Assembly: GCA_015689705.1 (NCBI GenBank)
Contig: WVSN01000009.1
Span: 107,034-171,033 of the forward strand
Reading direction: 5' to 3'
Length of the DNA: 64,000 nucleotides
Origin: Rhodobacterales bacterium HKCCE3408
GTDB lineage: Bacteria > Pseudomonadota > Alphaproteobacteria > Rhodobacterales > Rhodobacteraceae
The notes under the pieces were generated by a model, which ran no database searches, was not told where the DNA came from, and saw only the letters and a program-made list of their open reading frames with translations. Made by a program: the position numbers and the translations under genes. Shown here piece by piece: positions 8,812 through 16,809 of the stretch (positions within the stretch are counted from its first letter, which is position 1; the number at the start of each line of letters is the position of its first letter).

Positions 8812-10391
8812 AAGTCGCGATCCTCGGCGGCACGGGTGTCTTCGGCAGCCGGCTGGCGCGGCTTCTGGCGCGCGACGGACACGCGCTGATCCTGGCCTCG
8901 CGCCGGGGCGGGGGCGCCCTGGCCGAGGAACTCGGGGCCGCGACGATCGCGCTCGACCGCGACGGGGACCTGGCGCCGCTTTTCGCCATGCAGCCCGACA
9001 TCCTGATCGACGCGGCTGGTCCGTTCCAGGCCTATGCCGAGCCCCGGGTGGCGAGGGCCTGCATCGCGGCGCGCGTCCCCTATCTCGACCTGTCCGACGA
9101 TGCCGGCTTTTGTCAGTCGGTCATCGCGCTCGACGCCGACGCGAAGGCGGCCGGGGTCGGCGTGCTGACGGGTGTTTCCTCGGTCCCGGCGCTGTCGTCG
9201 GCCGCTGTGGCGGAGCTGTCCGCCGGGATGACCCGGATCGAGGCGATCGACAGCGCGATCCTGCCCGGCAATCGCGCCCCGCGGGGGCGGTCGGTCATGG
9301 AAGCGATCCTTGCGCAGGTCGGCCGGCCGGTTCGGCTGTGGCTCGGCGGCGCGTGGGAGAACCGGCCGGGCTGGTCCGATCCGCGGACCTACCGGCTGCC
9401 CGGCGGCATCAGGCGGCGGGGCTGGCTGATCGGTGCGCCGGATCTGGCCCTGTTTCCGGACGCCTACGGCACGCGAACCGTGGTCTTCCGGGCGGGGCTG
9501 GAGCTTCCGATCATGGGGATTTCGCTCGCCATTCTGTCGCATATCCGGCGGTTCATCCCGCTGCCCGTTCCCGTCGGCCCGCTCCAACTCGTCGCCGGCT
9601 GGCTCGAAGGCTTCGGCACCGACAAGGGCGGTATGTCGGTCAACGTGACGGGCCGCGACGGCGCGGGATGGGTCAAGCGCACATGGCGTCTTGTCGCGGA
9701 AGCGGGCGACGGCCCCTTCATACCGGCGACCCCGGCCCGCGCGCTTTTGCGGCAGGGTCTGCCTGCGCCGGGCGCACGGGCCGCCCTGAACGACGTGCCG
9801 CTCGATCGGATCGTCGCCGCCATGGAGGATCTCGCCGTCCGGACGGAACGCGACGAGGAACGGATAACGCCCCTTTTCGAAACCGTGGTCGACGGCTTCG
9901 CGGCACTGCCGGATGCCGTGCGTGAGAGCCACCAGACCATCGCCGTCACACGTCTGGAAGGGCAGGGCAGGGTGACGCGCGGAAAGGGGCTCTGGCCACG
10001 GCTGATCGCCGCGGTCATGCGCTTTCCGCCGGCTGGCGAGGATATCCCGGTCACCGTCATCAAGACCCGGACAGAGCGTGGCGAGACGTGGGAGCGGCGC
10101 TTCGGGCGTCACGTCTTCCGGTCCCATCTTGCCGCCGAAAATGGCGCGATGACGGAGCGCTTCGGCCTCATCACCTTCACGCTCGGCCTGACGGCGCGCG
10201 ACGGTGGACTGGAATTTCCGGTCACCGGCGCGCGTCTCGGCCCGCTGAAACTTCCGCGCGCGCTCCTGCCGGTCAGCGAGGCGCGCGAAACCGCGCCCGA
10301 CGGCCGGTTTCGCTTCGACGTCACCCTGCGGGCGCCCCTGACCGGTCAGTTCATCATCCGATACGAGGGGCACCTCGCCCCGGTGGAGTAG
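8808..10391 (+). CDS. Saccharopine dehydrogenase-like NAD(P)-binding protein with C-terminal DUF4166-like domain
   Basis: The start is a GTG at 8808 inside the stop of the DCC gene. The N-terminus KVAILGGTGVFGSRLARLLA is a Rossmann nucleotide-binding motif, followed by IDAAGPFQAYAEPRVARACI, typical of the saccharopine-dehydrogenase-like superfamily. The last 170 or so residues (from about FPPAGEDIPVTVIKTRTERG) resemble the DUF4166 domain, which is often fused to this fold. The total is 527 residues. The reaction is not known for this architecture, and lysine metabolism should not be assumed from the family name. A longer open frame upstream reads through the DCC gene and is spurious. Confidence 0.8.
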   Translation: MKVAILGGTGVFGSRLARLLARDGHALILASRRGGGALAEELGAATIALDRDGDLAPLFAMQPDILIDAAGPFQAYAEPRVARACIAARVPYLDLSDDAGFCQSVIALDADAKAAGVGVLTGVSSVPALSSAAVAELSAGMTRIEAIDSAILPGNRAPRGRSVMEAILAQVGRPVRLWLGGAWENRPGWSDPRTYRLPGGIRRRGWLIGAPDLALFPDAYGTRTVVFRAGLELPIMGISLAILSHIRRFIPLPVPVGPLQLVAGWLEGFGTDKGGMSVNVTGRDGAGWVKRTWRLVAEAGDGPFIPATPARALLRQGLPAPGARAALNDVPLDRIVAAMEDLAVRTERDEERITPLFETVVDGFAALPDAVRESHQTIAVTRLEGQGRVTRGKGLWPRLIAAVMRFPPAGEDIPVTVIKTRTERGETWERRFGRHVFRSHLAAENGAMTERFGLITFTLGLTARDGGLEFPVTGARLGPLKLPRALLPVSEARETAPDGRFRFDVTLRAPLTGQFIIRYEGHLAPVE

Positions 10392-10439
10392 TCGCGTTCC
10401 GGCTTGCCCATACCGGCGCGGTGGGCCACCGTCGCCGCC

Positions 10440-11645
10440 ATGACCGCGCCCGTCCTCGACAATCTGACAGCCCGCACGCTGTTCCTGCATCGCCACGGTC
10501 TGGGCACGCCGCGCGCGCCGGAAGGCCGTGGCGCGGCCCTGACCGGGCTGATCGAGCGGCTTGGGTTCGTGCAGGTCGACAGCGTCAACACGCTGGCCCG
10601 CGCGCATGACATGATCCTGTTTTCCCGCGCGCATGATTACAGGCCGGCCTCGCTCCGCTGGCTGAATGACCGCGCCCGGACGGTGTTCGAACACTGGACC
10701 CACGACGCCTCGGTCATTCCGGTCGCCTTCTTCCCCTACTGGAAGATGAAATTCGCCCGGGATCATGCCCGACTGGCGACGCGGTGGAAGGACTGGCACG
10801 GCTCGGCGTTCCACGACGAAATCGAGTCCGTGCTGGACCGGATCGCCGAACGCGGCGCCTGCTGCAGCCGCGACGTGGCCGGGGCGCGGGCGGAGAAATC
10901 GACTGGCTGGTGGGACTGGCATCCGTCGAAGACGGCGCTGGAATATCTCTGGCGCTCGGGCCGGATCGCGGTGACGAAGCGCGAGGGATTTCAGAAGCAT
11001 TACGACCTGACCGAACGCGTGATCCCGGAAGAGGCTCGCGCGCATGAGCCGAGCGAGACGGAGACCATCGACTGGGCCTGCTCGGCCGCGCTCGACCGGC
11101 TTGGCTTCGCCACGAGCGGGGAATTGGCGGCGTTCTGGGACCTTGTGACGCCTGAGGAGGCCAAGGCATGGACGGCACGCGCCCTCGCCGATGGGCGGAT
11201 CGTCCCGGCCGAGACCGAGCTTGCCGACGGCACCCGCCGCGCGGTGTTCGTCGCGCCCGGGACGCTCGAGGCGCTGCCCGATCTGCCGCCTGTTGCGCCG
11301 CGGCTGCGAATCCTGTCGCCCTTCGATCCCGCCTTGCGTGACCGAAAGCGGGCCGAGCGGCTCTTTGGCTACCATTTCCGGATCGAGATCTTCGTGCCGG
11401 AGGCGCAGCGGCGCTATGGCTACTACGTGTTCCCGGTGATCGAGGGCGCGAACCTGATCGGCAGGATCGATGTGGCAGCCGACCGCGATGCGGGGGTGCT
11501 GCGCGTCGCGGCCTTCTGGCCCGAACACGGCGTGGCGATGGGCCGGGGCCGGGAGGCGCGGCTTGGCGCCGAACTGGACCGGCTCGCCCGGTTCGGCGGA
11601 TGCGACCGCGTCGAATTTGCCGAAGGATGGCTGCGCGCGCCCTGA
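10440..11645 (+). CDS. ycaQ: Winged-helix DNA glycosylase, YcaQ/AlkX type
   Basis: A 401-residue protein of the HTH_42 winged-helix family, whose members excise bulky or crosslinked alkyl-purines. The catalytic motif in the AlkX/YcaQ branch is Q-hydrophobic-D, seen here as FVQVDS around residues 40-45. Other family landmarks are FEHWTHDASVIP, the GWWDWHPSKTALEYLW segment and the C-terminal LSPFDPALRDRKRAERLFGY. The ATG at 10440 is preferred to an in-frame TTG at 10404. It stands between the saccharopine-dehydrogenase-like gene and the chemotaxis operon and is probably unrelated to either. Confidence 0.85.
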   Translation: MTAPVLDNLTARTLFLHRHGLGTPRAPEGRGAALTGLIERLGFVQVDSVNTLARAHDMILFSRAHDYRPASLRWLNDRARTVFEHWTHDASVIPVAFFPYWKMKFARDHARLATRWKDWHGSAFHDEIESVLDRIAERGACCSRDVAGARAEKSTGWWDWHPSKTALEYLWRSGRIAVTKREGFQKHYDLTERVIPEEARAHEPSETETIDWACSAALDRLGFATSGELAAFWDLVTPEEAKAWTARALADGRIVPAETELADGTRRAVFVAPGTLEALPDLPPVAPRLRILSPFDPALRDRKRAERLFGYHFRIEIFVPEAQRRYGYYVFPVIEGANLIGRIDVAADRDAGVLRVAAFWPEHGVAMGRGREARLGAELDRLARFGGCDRVEFAEGWLRAP

Positions 11646-11659
11646 AATCGGTGGCGTCA

Positions 11660-11686
11660 TAAACCAATCCTTAGAACTCCCGATGC
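11660..11686 (+). promoter_or_regulatory. Candidate sigma-28 (FliA) promoter of the chemotaxis operon
   Basis: TAAA at 11660-11663, a 15-base gap, then CCCGATGC at 11679-11686. This compares with the enterobacterial sigma-28 pattern TAAA-N15-GCCGATAA, keeping the central CCGAT and exact spacing. It sits about 50 bases ahead of the STAS start, which is right for a promoter. The match is by eye and the last two bases differ. Confidence 0.45.
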
Positions 11687-11735
11687 TAGTTTGCCGGTCG
11701 TGGTACCAGCCCGGTTCAGCAGTGCGAGGTGGTTC

Positions 11736-12029
11736 ATGGACACCGAAGGGGCGCTCGTCGTCGAATTGCGCAAGCCCGATTGGGCGGAGGATGCGCCCGG
11801 CCTGATCGCCGGGCTCACGGGGGATGCGCCCCCGGCCCTGGTCATCGACCTCAGTGAGGCATCGGCGCCCACGGCTGCCGACGGGCAGCTTCTCCTCGCC
11901 CTCAGGCGCCACGCCCAGGCGACCGGCATCCCGGTCGAACTACGGGGCGACGCGGCTGACTATGCGGCGGCTCTGACCCGGCTAGGCCTCGCCGACGCTT
12001 TGCCCGGCGGGGGGGACCAGCGCACATGA
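11736..12029 (+). CDS. STAS-domain protein of the chemotaxis operon
   Basis: A 97-residue single STAS domain (anti-sigma-antagonist fold): N-terminal strand, then LVIDLSEASAPTAADGQLLLAL and a C-terminal helical part. At the position where SpoIIAA-type proteins carry the phosphorylated Ser (DxSxxxxxD), the sequence DLSEASAPTAADG has Ser/Thr candidates but is not a clear match. The ATG at 11736 has AGGTGG upstream. It is the first gene of the chemotaxis operon and overlaps cheY by 4 bases. STAS proteins often head alphaproteobacterial che operons, where their role is uncertain; a scaffold or switch role is inference. Confidence 0.82.
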   Translation: MDTEGALVVELRKPDWAEDAPGLIAGLTGDAPPALVIDLSEASAPTAADGQLLLALRRHAQATGIPVELRGDAADYAAALTRLGLADALPGGGDQRT

Positions 12030-12406
12030 CCATCGCCCCCCACATCCTCGCGATCGACGATTCCTTCACGATCCGCGAAATGGTCAGCCAGACCCTCCGG
12101 GACGCCGGCTTCGAGGTGACGACGGCCAATGACGGTCAGGACGGCGTGGAGGCCTTTGCCGGCGGCCGCTACGACGCCGTGATCACCGACATCAACATGC
12201 CGCGCATGGACGGGTTTGGTGTGATCGAGACGATCCGTTCGGGGCAGGGCAGCCCGGCGCGGGTCCCCATCCTCGTGCTGACCACGGAAAGCGGGCCGAA
12301 GCTGAAAGACCGTGCGCGAAAGGCGGGCGCCACGGGCTGGATCGTGAAGCCGTTCGACGATGAGGCGCTTGTTTCCGTCCTCAATCGCGTCACCGGAAGG
12401 GGGTAA
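12026..12406 (+). CDS. cheY: CheY response regulator (first copy)
   Basis: A single receiver domain of 126 residues. The acidic pocket D11/D12, phospho-acceptor D55 (TDINMPRMDG), switch Thr (T86/T87 in LVLTTES) and K108-P109 are all present, so it should accept phosphate from CheA. It is coupled to the STAS gene by ATGA and followed 4 bases later by cheA. It probably binds the flagellar motor or acts as a phosphate sink; the operon has a second receiver protein further on, and which one drives the motor cannot be decided from sequence. Confidence 0.93.
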   Translation: MTIAPHILAIDDSFTIREMVSQTLRDAGFEVTTANDGQDGVEAFAGGRYDAVITDINMPRMDGFGVIETIRSGQGSPARVPILVLTTESGPKLKDRARKAGATGWIVKPFDDEALVSVLNRVTGRG

Positions 12407-12410
12407 GCCC

Positions 12411-14618
12411 ATGTCGGCCGACAACCTCAAGGCGATGTTCTTCGTCGAGTGCGAGGAGCTTCTGGAAAGCCTCGGCGAAGGACTCCAGACGATGGAGGAC
12501 GGCGAAGCGGACAGCGAAACGCTGCACGCGATCTTCCGCGCCGTTCACTCCATCAAGGGAACGGCGGGGGCCTTCGGCTTCGATACTCTCGTCACCTTCA
12601 CGCATCACTACGAGACGGTCCTGGACCTGATCCGGTCCGACCAGCTCGAGGCCGACGGCGACATCCTCAGGCTGCTCCTGCGATCCTCGGACATCCTCGC
12701 CGATCTCGTCGAACTCGCCCGGTCCGAAGACAGCGGCCGGCCCGAGGCGATGGACAGCGTGCTGGAAAGCCTGATCGAGATCTCGAAGCACCATGGCGAT
12801 GATCCCGGAGAGGACGAGGCACAGTCTGCGGATGTCGATCTGACCTTCGAGCCGGTGGCCTTCAGCCCGCTGTCTCTCGACGACGGCCCGCCTGCCGGTG
12901 CGCTCCGCTATCGCATCCGCTTCGAGCCGGGCACGAGCTTCTTCCGCAACGGTCACGACCTTGGCCAGATCCTGGCCGAGCTCGAGAAGGCCGGTCCCGT
13001 CACGGTTACGGCTGACAGCGCGACCCTTCCGCTCCTCTCCGATTTCGACCCGGGCGAATGCCATCTTGCCTGGGACATCGAGATCGAGACCGAGGCGACC
13101 GAAGCTGAACTGCTCGATGCGTTTATGTTCCTCGAAGAATTCTGCAAGGTATCGGAGCTCGGCCCCGTCGCAGGCGGCCTTCCCGATCTGGGAGGCGGCC
13201 TTCCGGACCTCGACCCTTTGCCGGAGGCCGCCCCGGCGGCCGAACTTCCGGCTGAACCGGCGGCCCCCGAGCCGGAGGCCCCGAGCCCGCCGCGGAAGAC
13301 CGACCCCGGCCGGGCGGCCCCGGAGCCGGCCGCAGCGGAACCTCAGAAACGCGCAGATCCGGCCGGTGCCACCGGTGGCGCGACCCCGAAGCAACCGATG
13401 CTACGGGTCGATCCCGAACGCGTCGATCGCCTGATCAACACTGTGGGCGAACTGATCATCAACCAGGCCGTCATCAGCCAGCGCATCGTCGAGGCCGGCT
13501 TCGACAGCAATTCCGATCTGATGGGCGATCTCGACGATTTCCAGCATCTCGCGCGCGAGATCCAGGAAGGTGTGATGGCGATCCGGGCGCAGCCGGTGAA
13601 ACCCCTGTTTCAGCGCATGCAGCGGATCGTCCGCGAAACCGTCGATGCCCTCGGCAAGGATGTGACTCTGGTGACCGAAGGTGAGAACACCGAGGTGGAC
13701 AAGACCTTGGTCGAACGGCTCGCCGACCCTCTGACGCACATGATCCGCAACGCCGTCGACCACGGGATCGAGCGGCGCGAGATCCGGGCCCAGGCCGGCA
13801 AGCCTGAAAAGGGAACGATCCGGCTCGCCGCGGCGCATCGCTCCGGCCACGTCCAGATTGAGATCTCGGACGATGGGGCCGGCGTGAACCGTCCGCGGGT
13901 ATTCGAGAAGGCCGTCGAGAAGGGCCTGATCCCCGCGGACGCGAAGCTCTCCGACGGCGAAATCGATAACCTCCTGTTCATGCCCGGTTTTTCGACCGCC
14001 GCCGAGGTCACCAACCTGAGCGGCAGGGGTGTCGGCATGGACGTCGTGAAGACAGCCATTTCCGCTCTCGGCGGCCGGGTCGCGATCTCCTCGATGCCCG
14101 GCAAGGGGACCACCTTCACGATCTCGATGCCCCTGACGCTCGCCGTCATGGATGGAATGGTCGTCCATATCTGCGGCGAGACGATGGTCGTGCCTCTGGC
14201 TTCGATCGTGGAGACGATCCGCCCGCGGCCCGACGACATCAAGCCGATCGGGCGCGACGGGCGGCTGCTCTTCATACGCGGGACCTACGTTCCGATCGCG
14301 AGCCTGTCGCGCATGCTCGGCCTGTTGCGCCAGGGTGGTGACTCCGACGGCGGGGTCTTCGTGCTCGTGCGGTCGGAATCCGACGATCTCGTCGCGCTCG
14401 CTGTCGATGACATTTCCGACCAGCGGCAGGTGGTCATCAAGAGCCTTGAGGGCAATTACGGCGCCATTCCGGGCATTTCCGCCGCGACCATCCTCGGCGA
14501 CGGCCGGGTCGCGCTGATCATCGATACCGAAGCCATCCTGTCCCAGGTCCGCCGGGCGGGCGCCGAAGCCGCGCAACACAAGGAGATGTTCCATGAACAG
14601 GCCAGCGCACTGGGATGA
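12411..14618 (+). CDS. cheA: Chemotaxis histidine kinase CheA
   Basis: A 735-residue CheA. In order: an HPt domain with the phosphorylated His in AVHSIKG (H46); a region at about 160-250 (RYRIRFEPGTSFFRNG...) that takes the place of the CheY/CheB-docking P2 domain; a Pro/Ala-rich linker to about 325; the dimerisation helices (from about 331, VDRLINTVGELIINQ); the ATPase with N box HMIRNAVDHGIE, DDGAG and GRGVGMDVVK; and a CheW-like C-terminal domain from about 570. ATG 12411 is used, since an in-frame start at 12360 lies inside cheY. It overlaps cheW by 26 bases. It signals from receptor arrays to both CheY proteins and perhaps CheB. Confidence 0.95.
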   Translation: MSADNLKAMFFVECEELLESLGEGLQTMEDGEADSETLHAIFRAVHSIKGTAGAFGFDTLVTFTHHYETVLDLIRSDQLEADGDILRLLLRSSDILADLVELARSEDSGRPEAMDSVLESLIEISKHHGDDPGEDEAQSADVDLTFEPVAFSPLSLDDGPPAGALRYRIRFEPGTSFFRNGHDLGQILAELEKAGPVTVTADSATLPLLSDFDPGECHLAWDIEIETEATEAELLDAFMFLEEFCKVSELGPVAGGLPDLGGGLPDLDPLPEAAPAAELPAEPAAPEPEAPSPPRKTDPGRAAPEPAAAEPQKRADPAGATGGATPKQPMLRVDPERVDRLINTVGELIINQAVISQRIVEAGFDSNSDLMGDLDDFQHLAREIQEGVMAIRAQPVKPLFQRMQRIVRETVDALGKDVTLVTEGENTEVDKTLVERLADPLTHMIRNAVDHGIERREIRAQAGKPEKGTIRLAAAHRSGHVQIEISDDGAGVNRPRVFEKAVEKGLIPADAKLSDGEIDNLLFMPGFSTAAEVTNLSGRGVGMDVVKTAISALGGRVAISSMPGKGTTFTISMPLTLAVMDGMVVHICGETMVVPLASIVETIRPRPDDIKPIGRDGRLLFIRGTYVPIASLSRMLGLLRQGGDSDGGVFVLVRSESDDLVALAVDDISDQRQVVIKSLEGNYGAIPGISAATILGDGRVALIIDTEAILSQVRRAGAEAAQHKEMFHEQASALG

Positions 14619-15060
14619 GTCCGGCAGTGTCGAGTTCGTGTCCTTCGTGGCCGGAGGTCAGAGCTTCTGCATCGAAATCACCCAGATCCGGGAAATACGC
14701 CGCTGGACACCAGTCACGGCGCTGCCGCATGCCGACAGCGCGGTCCTCGGCGTCATCAACCTCCGCGGCGCAGTGATCCCGATCGTCGATCTCGCCCAGC
14801 AACTCGGCCTCGGCACGTCCGAAGCGACCGTGCGGCATGTCGTGATCGTCGTGGCAATCGGCACGCAGACCGTTGGACTTCTGGTCGATTCCGTGTCCGA
14901 AATCCTCGCTGTCGCCGTGGATACGATCTGCGACGCGCCACCGATGTCGAAAGGTGTCGATTCCGACTGCATCATCGGTCTCGTCTCGGTCGAGGACGAG
15001 ATGAGCCGGGTTCTTGCGCTCGACGCGGTGCTGCCACGGGCACTGGAGGATGTCGCCTGA
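14593..15060 (+). CDS. cheW: Chemotaxis coupling protein CheW
   Basis: A 155-residue SH3-like coupling protein linking the receptor to CheA. Typical stretches are EFVSFVAGGQSFCIEITQI, VLGVINLRGAVIPIVDL and VGLLVDSVSEIL. The start lies inside the end of cheA, with AAGGAG about 8 bases upstream of the ATG. Its stop shares one base with the start of cheR (TGATG). Confidence 0.95.
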   Translation: MNRPAHWDESGSVEFVSFVAGGQSFCIEITQIREIRRWTPVTALPHADSAVLGVINLRGAVIPIVDLAQQLGLGTSEATVRHVVIVVAIGTQTVGLLVDSVSEILAVAVDTICDAPPMSKGVDSDCIIGLVSVEDEMSRVLALDAVLPRALEDVA

Positions 15061-15917
15061 TGAACGCGCAGTCCGGGCAGCCCCGCCTGGGCGCGTTCGC
15101 GCGCCCCGATCTCGCAGAACGGGAGTTCCGGAGGATCGCGGAGCTTGCCCGCGCGAAATACGGCATACAGCTCGAACCGCAAAAACGTGCGATGATTCAG
15201 TCGCGCCTGCTCAAGCGGCTGCGGGCGCGGGGGCTCGCCGACTTCGTGAGCTACTGCGACCTTATGGAGTCGGATAGTGACGAAGAGGATCACTTCATCT
15301 CTTCGATCACCACGAACGTCACGAATTTCTATCGGGAAGTTCATCATTTCAAGCAGTTGCAGGAGGAAGTTCTGCCGCCGCTTCTCGACCGGGCGCGCCG
15401 TGGCAGCCGGGTGCGGCTCTGGTCTGCCGGCTGCTCCACCGGCCCCGAGGCCTATTCGCTTGCCGGCAGTGTCCTGAAGCTCTGCCCTGAGGCCGGACGG
15501 CATGACATCCGGATCCTCGCGACGGACCTCGATCAGGCTGTTCTGAAGCAGGCCGCCGAGGCCATCTATCCGGCCGAACAATGCCAGGTTCCGGGACCCG
15601 ACTGGGCCGCTCAGGTCTTCGACCCTGCGCGTGGGCCCGGCCCGTTCCGTATCCGCGACGGTGTCCGGGCGATCGTCAGCTTTCGCGCCCTCAATCTCAA
15701 CGCCGCCTGGCCCATGACGGGCAAGTTCGATGTCATCATGTGCCGCAACGTGGCCATCTATTTCGACCGCTCCGTTCAGCAGCGCCTCTGGATGCGGTTC
15801 GCAGAACTTCTGCCAGCCGGCGGCGCGCTATTCATCGGTCATTCGGAGCGGATCTCCGGTCCCGCCGCCGACCTGTTCGAACCTATCGGCATCACCGCCT
15901 ATCGCAAACGCGCCTGA
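15060..15917 (+). CDS. cheR: Chemotaxis protein methyltransferase CheR
   Basis: A 285-residue SAM-dependent methyltransferase that methylates receptor glutamates. It has the N-terminal helical domain, then ITTNVTNFYRE, the SAM motif LWSAGCSTGPEAYSLA, ILATDLDQAVL, and FDVIMCRNVAIYFD. No TPR extension is present. The target receptor later in the operon ends in a W-x-x-F pentapeptide, the known CheR tether type. Confidence 0.95.
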   Translation: MNAQSGQPRLGAFARPDLAEREFRRIAELARAKYGIQLEPQKRAMIQSRLLKRLRARGLADFVSYCDLMESDSDEEDHFISSITTNVTNFYREVHHFKQLQEEVLPPLLDRARRGSRVRLWSAGCSTGPEAYSLAGSVLKLCPEAGRHDIRILATDLDQAVLKQAAEAIYPAEQCQVPGPDWAAQVFDPARGPGPFRIRDGVRAIVSFRALNLNAAWPMTGKFDVIMCRNVAIYFDRSVQQRLWMRFAELLPAGGALFIGHSERISGPAADLFEPIGITAYRKRA

Positions 15918-15948
15918 AGCTGCGCCGCCCGAAGAAAGGAGACCGGAT

Positions 15949-16335
15949 TTGTCAATCAAGGAAACCTTGCGCGTCATGGTGGTGGACGACATGTCGATCA
16001 GCCGCGGCCTGCTGATCTCGGCACTGGAGGAGATGGGAATCTACAAGGTCGTTGCCGAAAGCTCGGGGCAGTCTGCGGTCGCGCGTATCGCGACCGACCC
16101 GGTTCACCTTGTGCTGGCTGACTACAACATGCCCGGCATGGACGGACTTCAGCTGCTCGAGGCGCTGCGCCGGAATCGTGCGACGCAACGGGTCGGATAC
16201 ATTCTGGTCACAGGGACGCCGACGCCCCAGGTCGTCGATACCGGCCGGCGCCTCGGCCTGAACAACCTCGTTCAGAAGCCCTTCACCACACAATCGCTCA
16301 AGCGCGCGATCGAAACTGTGGTGGGCAAGTTTTGA
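15949..16335 (+). CDS. CheY-like response regulator (second copy)
   Basis: A 128-residue receiver with D13/D14, phospho-acceptor D58 (LADYNMPGMDG), Thr in VTGTPT and Lys in VQKPF, so a complete active site. A TTG at 15949 is chosen because AAAGGAG lies at proper spacing; the longer open frame upstream overlaps cheR and is spurious. Its stop overlaps the start of the next gene (TTGA), which suggests that the receiver and the CheZ-like protein are made together and may be partners. Confidence 0.9.
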   Translation: MSIKETLRVMVVDDMSISRGLLISALEEMGIYKVVAESSGQSAVARIATDPVHLVLADYNMPGMDGLQLLEALRRNRATQRVGYILVTGTPTPQVVDTGRRLGLNNLVQKPFTTQSLKRAIETVVGKF

Positions 16336-16700
16336 ACGCCTTCAACGAAAGGTCCGACGCCGGTCACCCGGATGCACGGGACCTTGTCGAAGCGACAGGG
16401 CGGGAGCTTGCGCATACCGCAGCGATCCTGCGCCGGGCGGAAGAGGCGATCCTGACCGCACTGTCGGATCCGGAGCGGGACGCATTCCAGATGGCAGATG
16501 TGCAGCTTCTCGATCTCGCAATCCAGACGCTGGACGAACTCGCGCCGTTCATGGCCGCGCTGTCGTCCGGAGTCTCAGACACGCGGACAGTCGATACGTC
16601 CAGTCTGATCGAAGGCCTTCGCCTCGCCGGGCTGCGCGCGCGCCTGACGCGCACGGGTCACGCCGCGCCGCCCGAGGACGGATCCATCGAAATGTTCTGA
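16332..16700 (+). CDS. Small helical chemotaxis protein, possible CheZ-like phosphatase
   Basis: No family is certain. The 122-residue product is almost all helical: [20 protein letters not shown], a turn at about 45, then a second long helix containing [12 protein letters not shown]. That helix carries D61 and Q65 in a DxxxQ spacing, the same as catalytic Asp143 and Gln147 of E. coli CheZ (QDLTGQ). The last residues (PEDGSIEMF) form an acidic tail with terminal Phe, as in the CheY-binding tail of CheZ. The TTG start overlaps the stop of the second cheY. No other CheY phosphatase is seen in the operon. The assignment is inference; it is much shorter than enterobacterial CheZ. Confidence 0.7.
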   Translation: MNAFNERSDAGHPDARDLVEATGRELAHTAAILRRAEEAILTALSDPERDAFQMADVQLLDLAIQTLDELAPFMAALSSGVSDTRTVDTSSLIEGLRLAGLRARLTRTGHAAPPEDGSIEMF

Positions 16701-16751
16701 CCCGATGCATCCGGCTCCGACTGCACTAACGGCTTCTCAACTGGTGAGACG

Positions 16752-16780
16752 TAAACTGCAGATGACCCACAAGCCGACCC
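16752..16780 (+). promoter_or_regulatory. Weak candidate internal promoter ahead of the receptor gene
   Basis: TAAACTGC (16752-16759) and GCCGACCC (16773-16780) resemble the two halves of a sigma-28 promoter, but the gap is 13 rather than 11 bases. It lies 30 bases before ATG 16810, in a stretch whose codon use is unlike the gene that follows. Confidence 0.2.
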
Positions 16781-16809
16781 GCGCGCAGCTCTATCCGGGA
16801 CGAACCACC

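Noticed and set aside
8739..11912. Minus-strand open frame of 1057 codons
   Set aside because: Antisense to three genes with clear family motifs; a GC-rich codon-position effect, not a gene.
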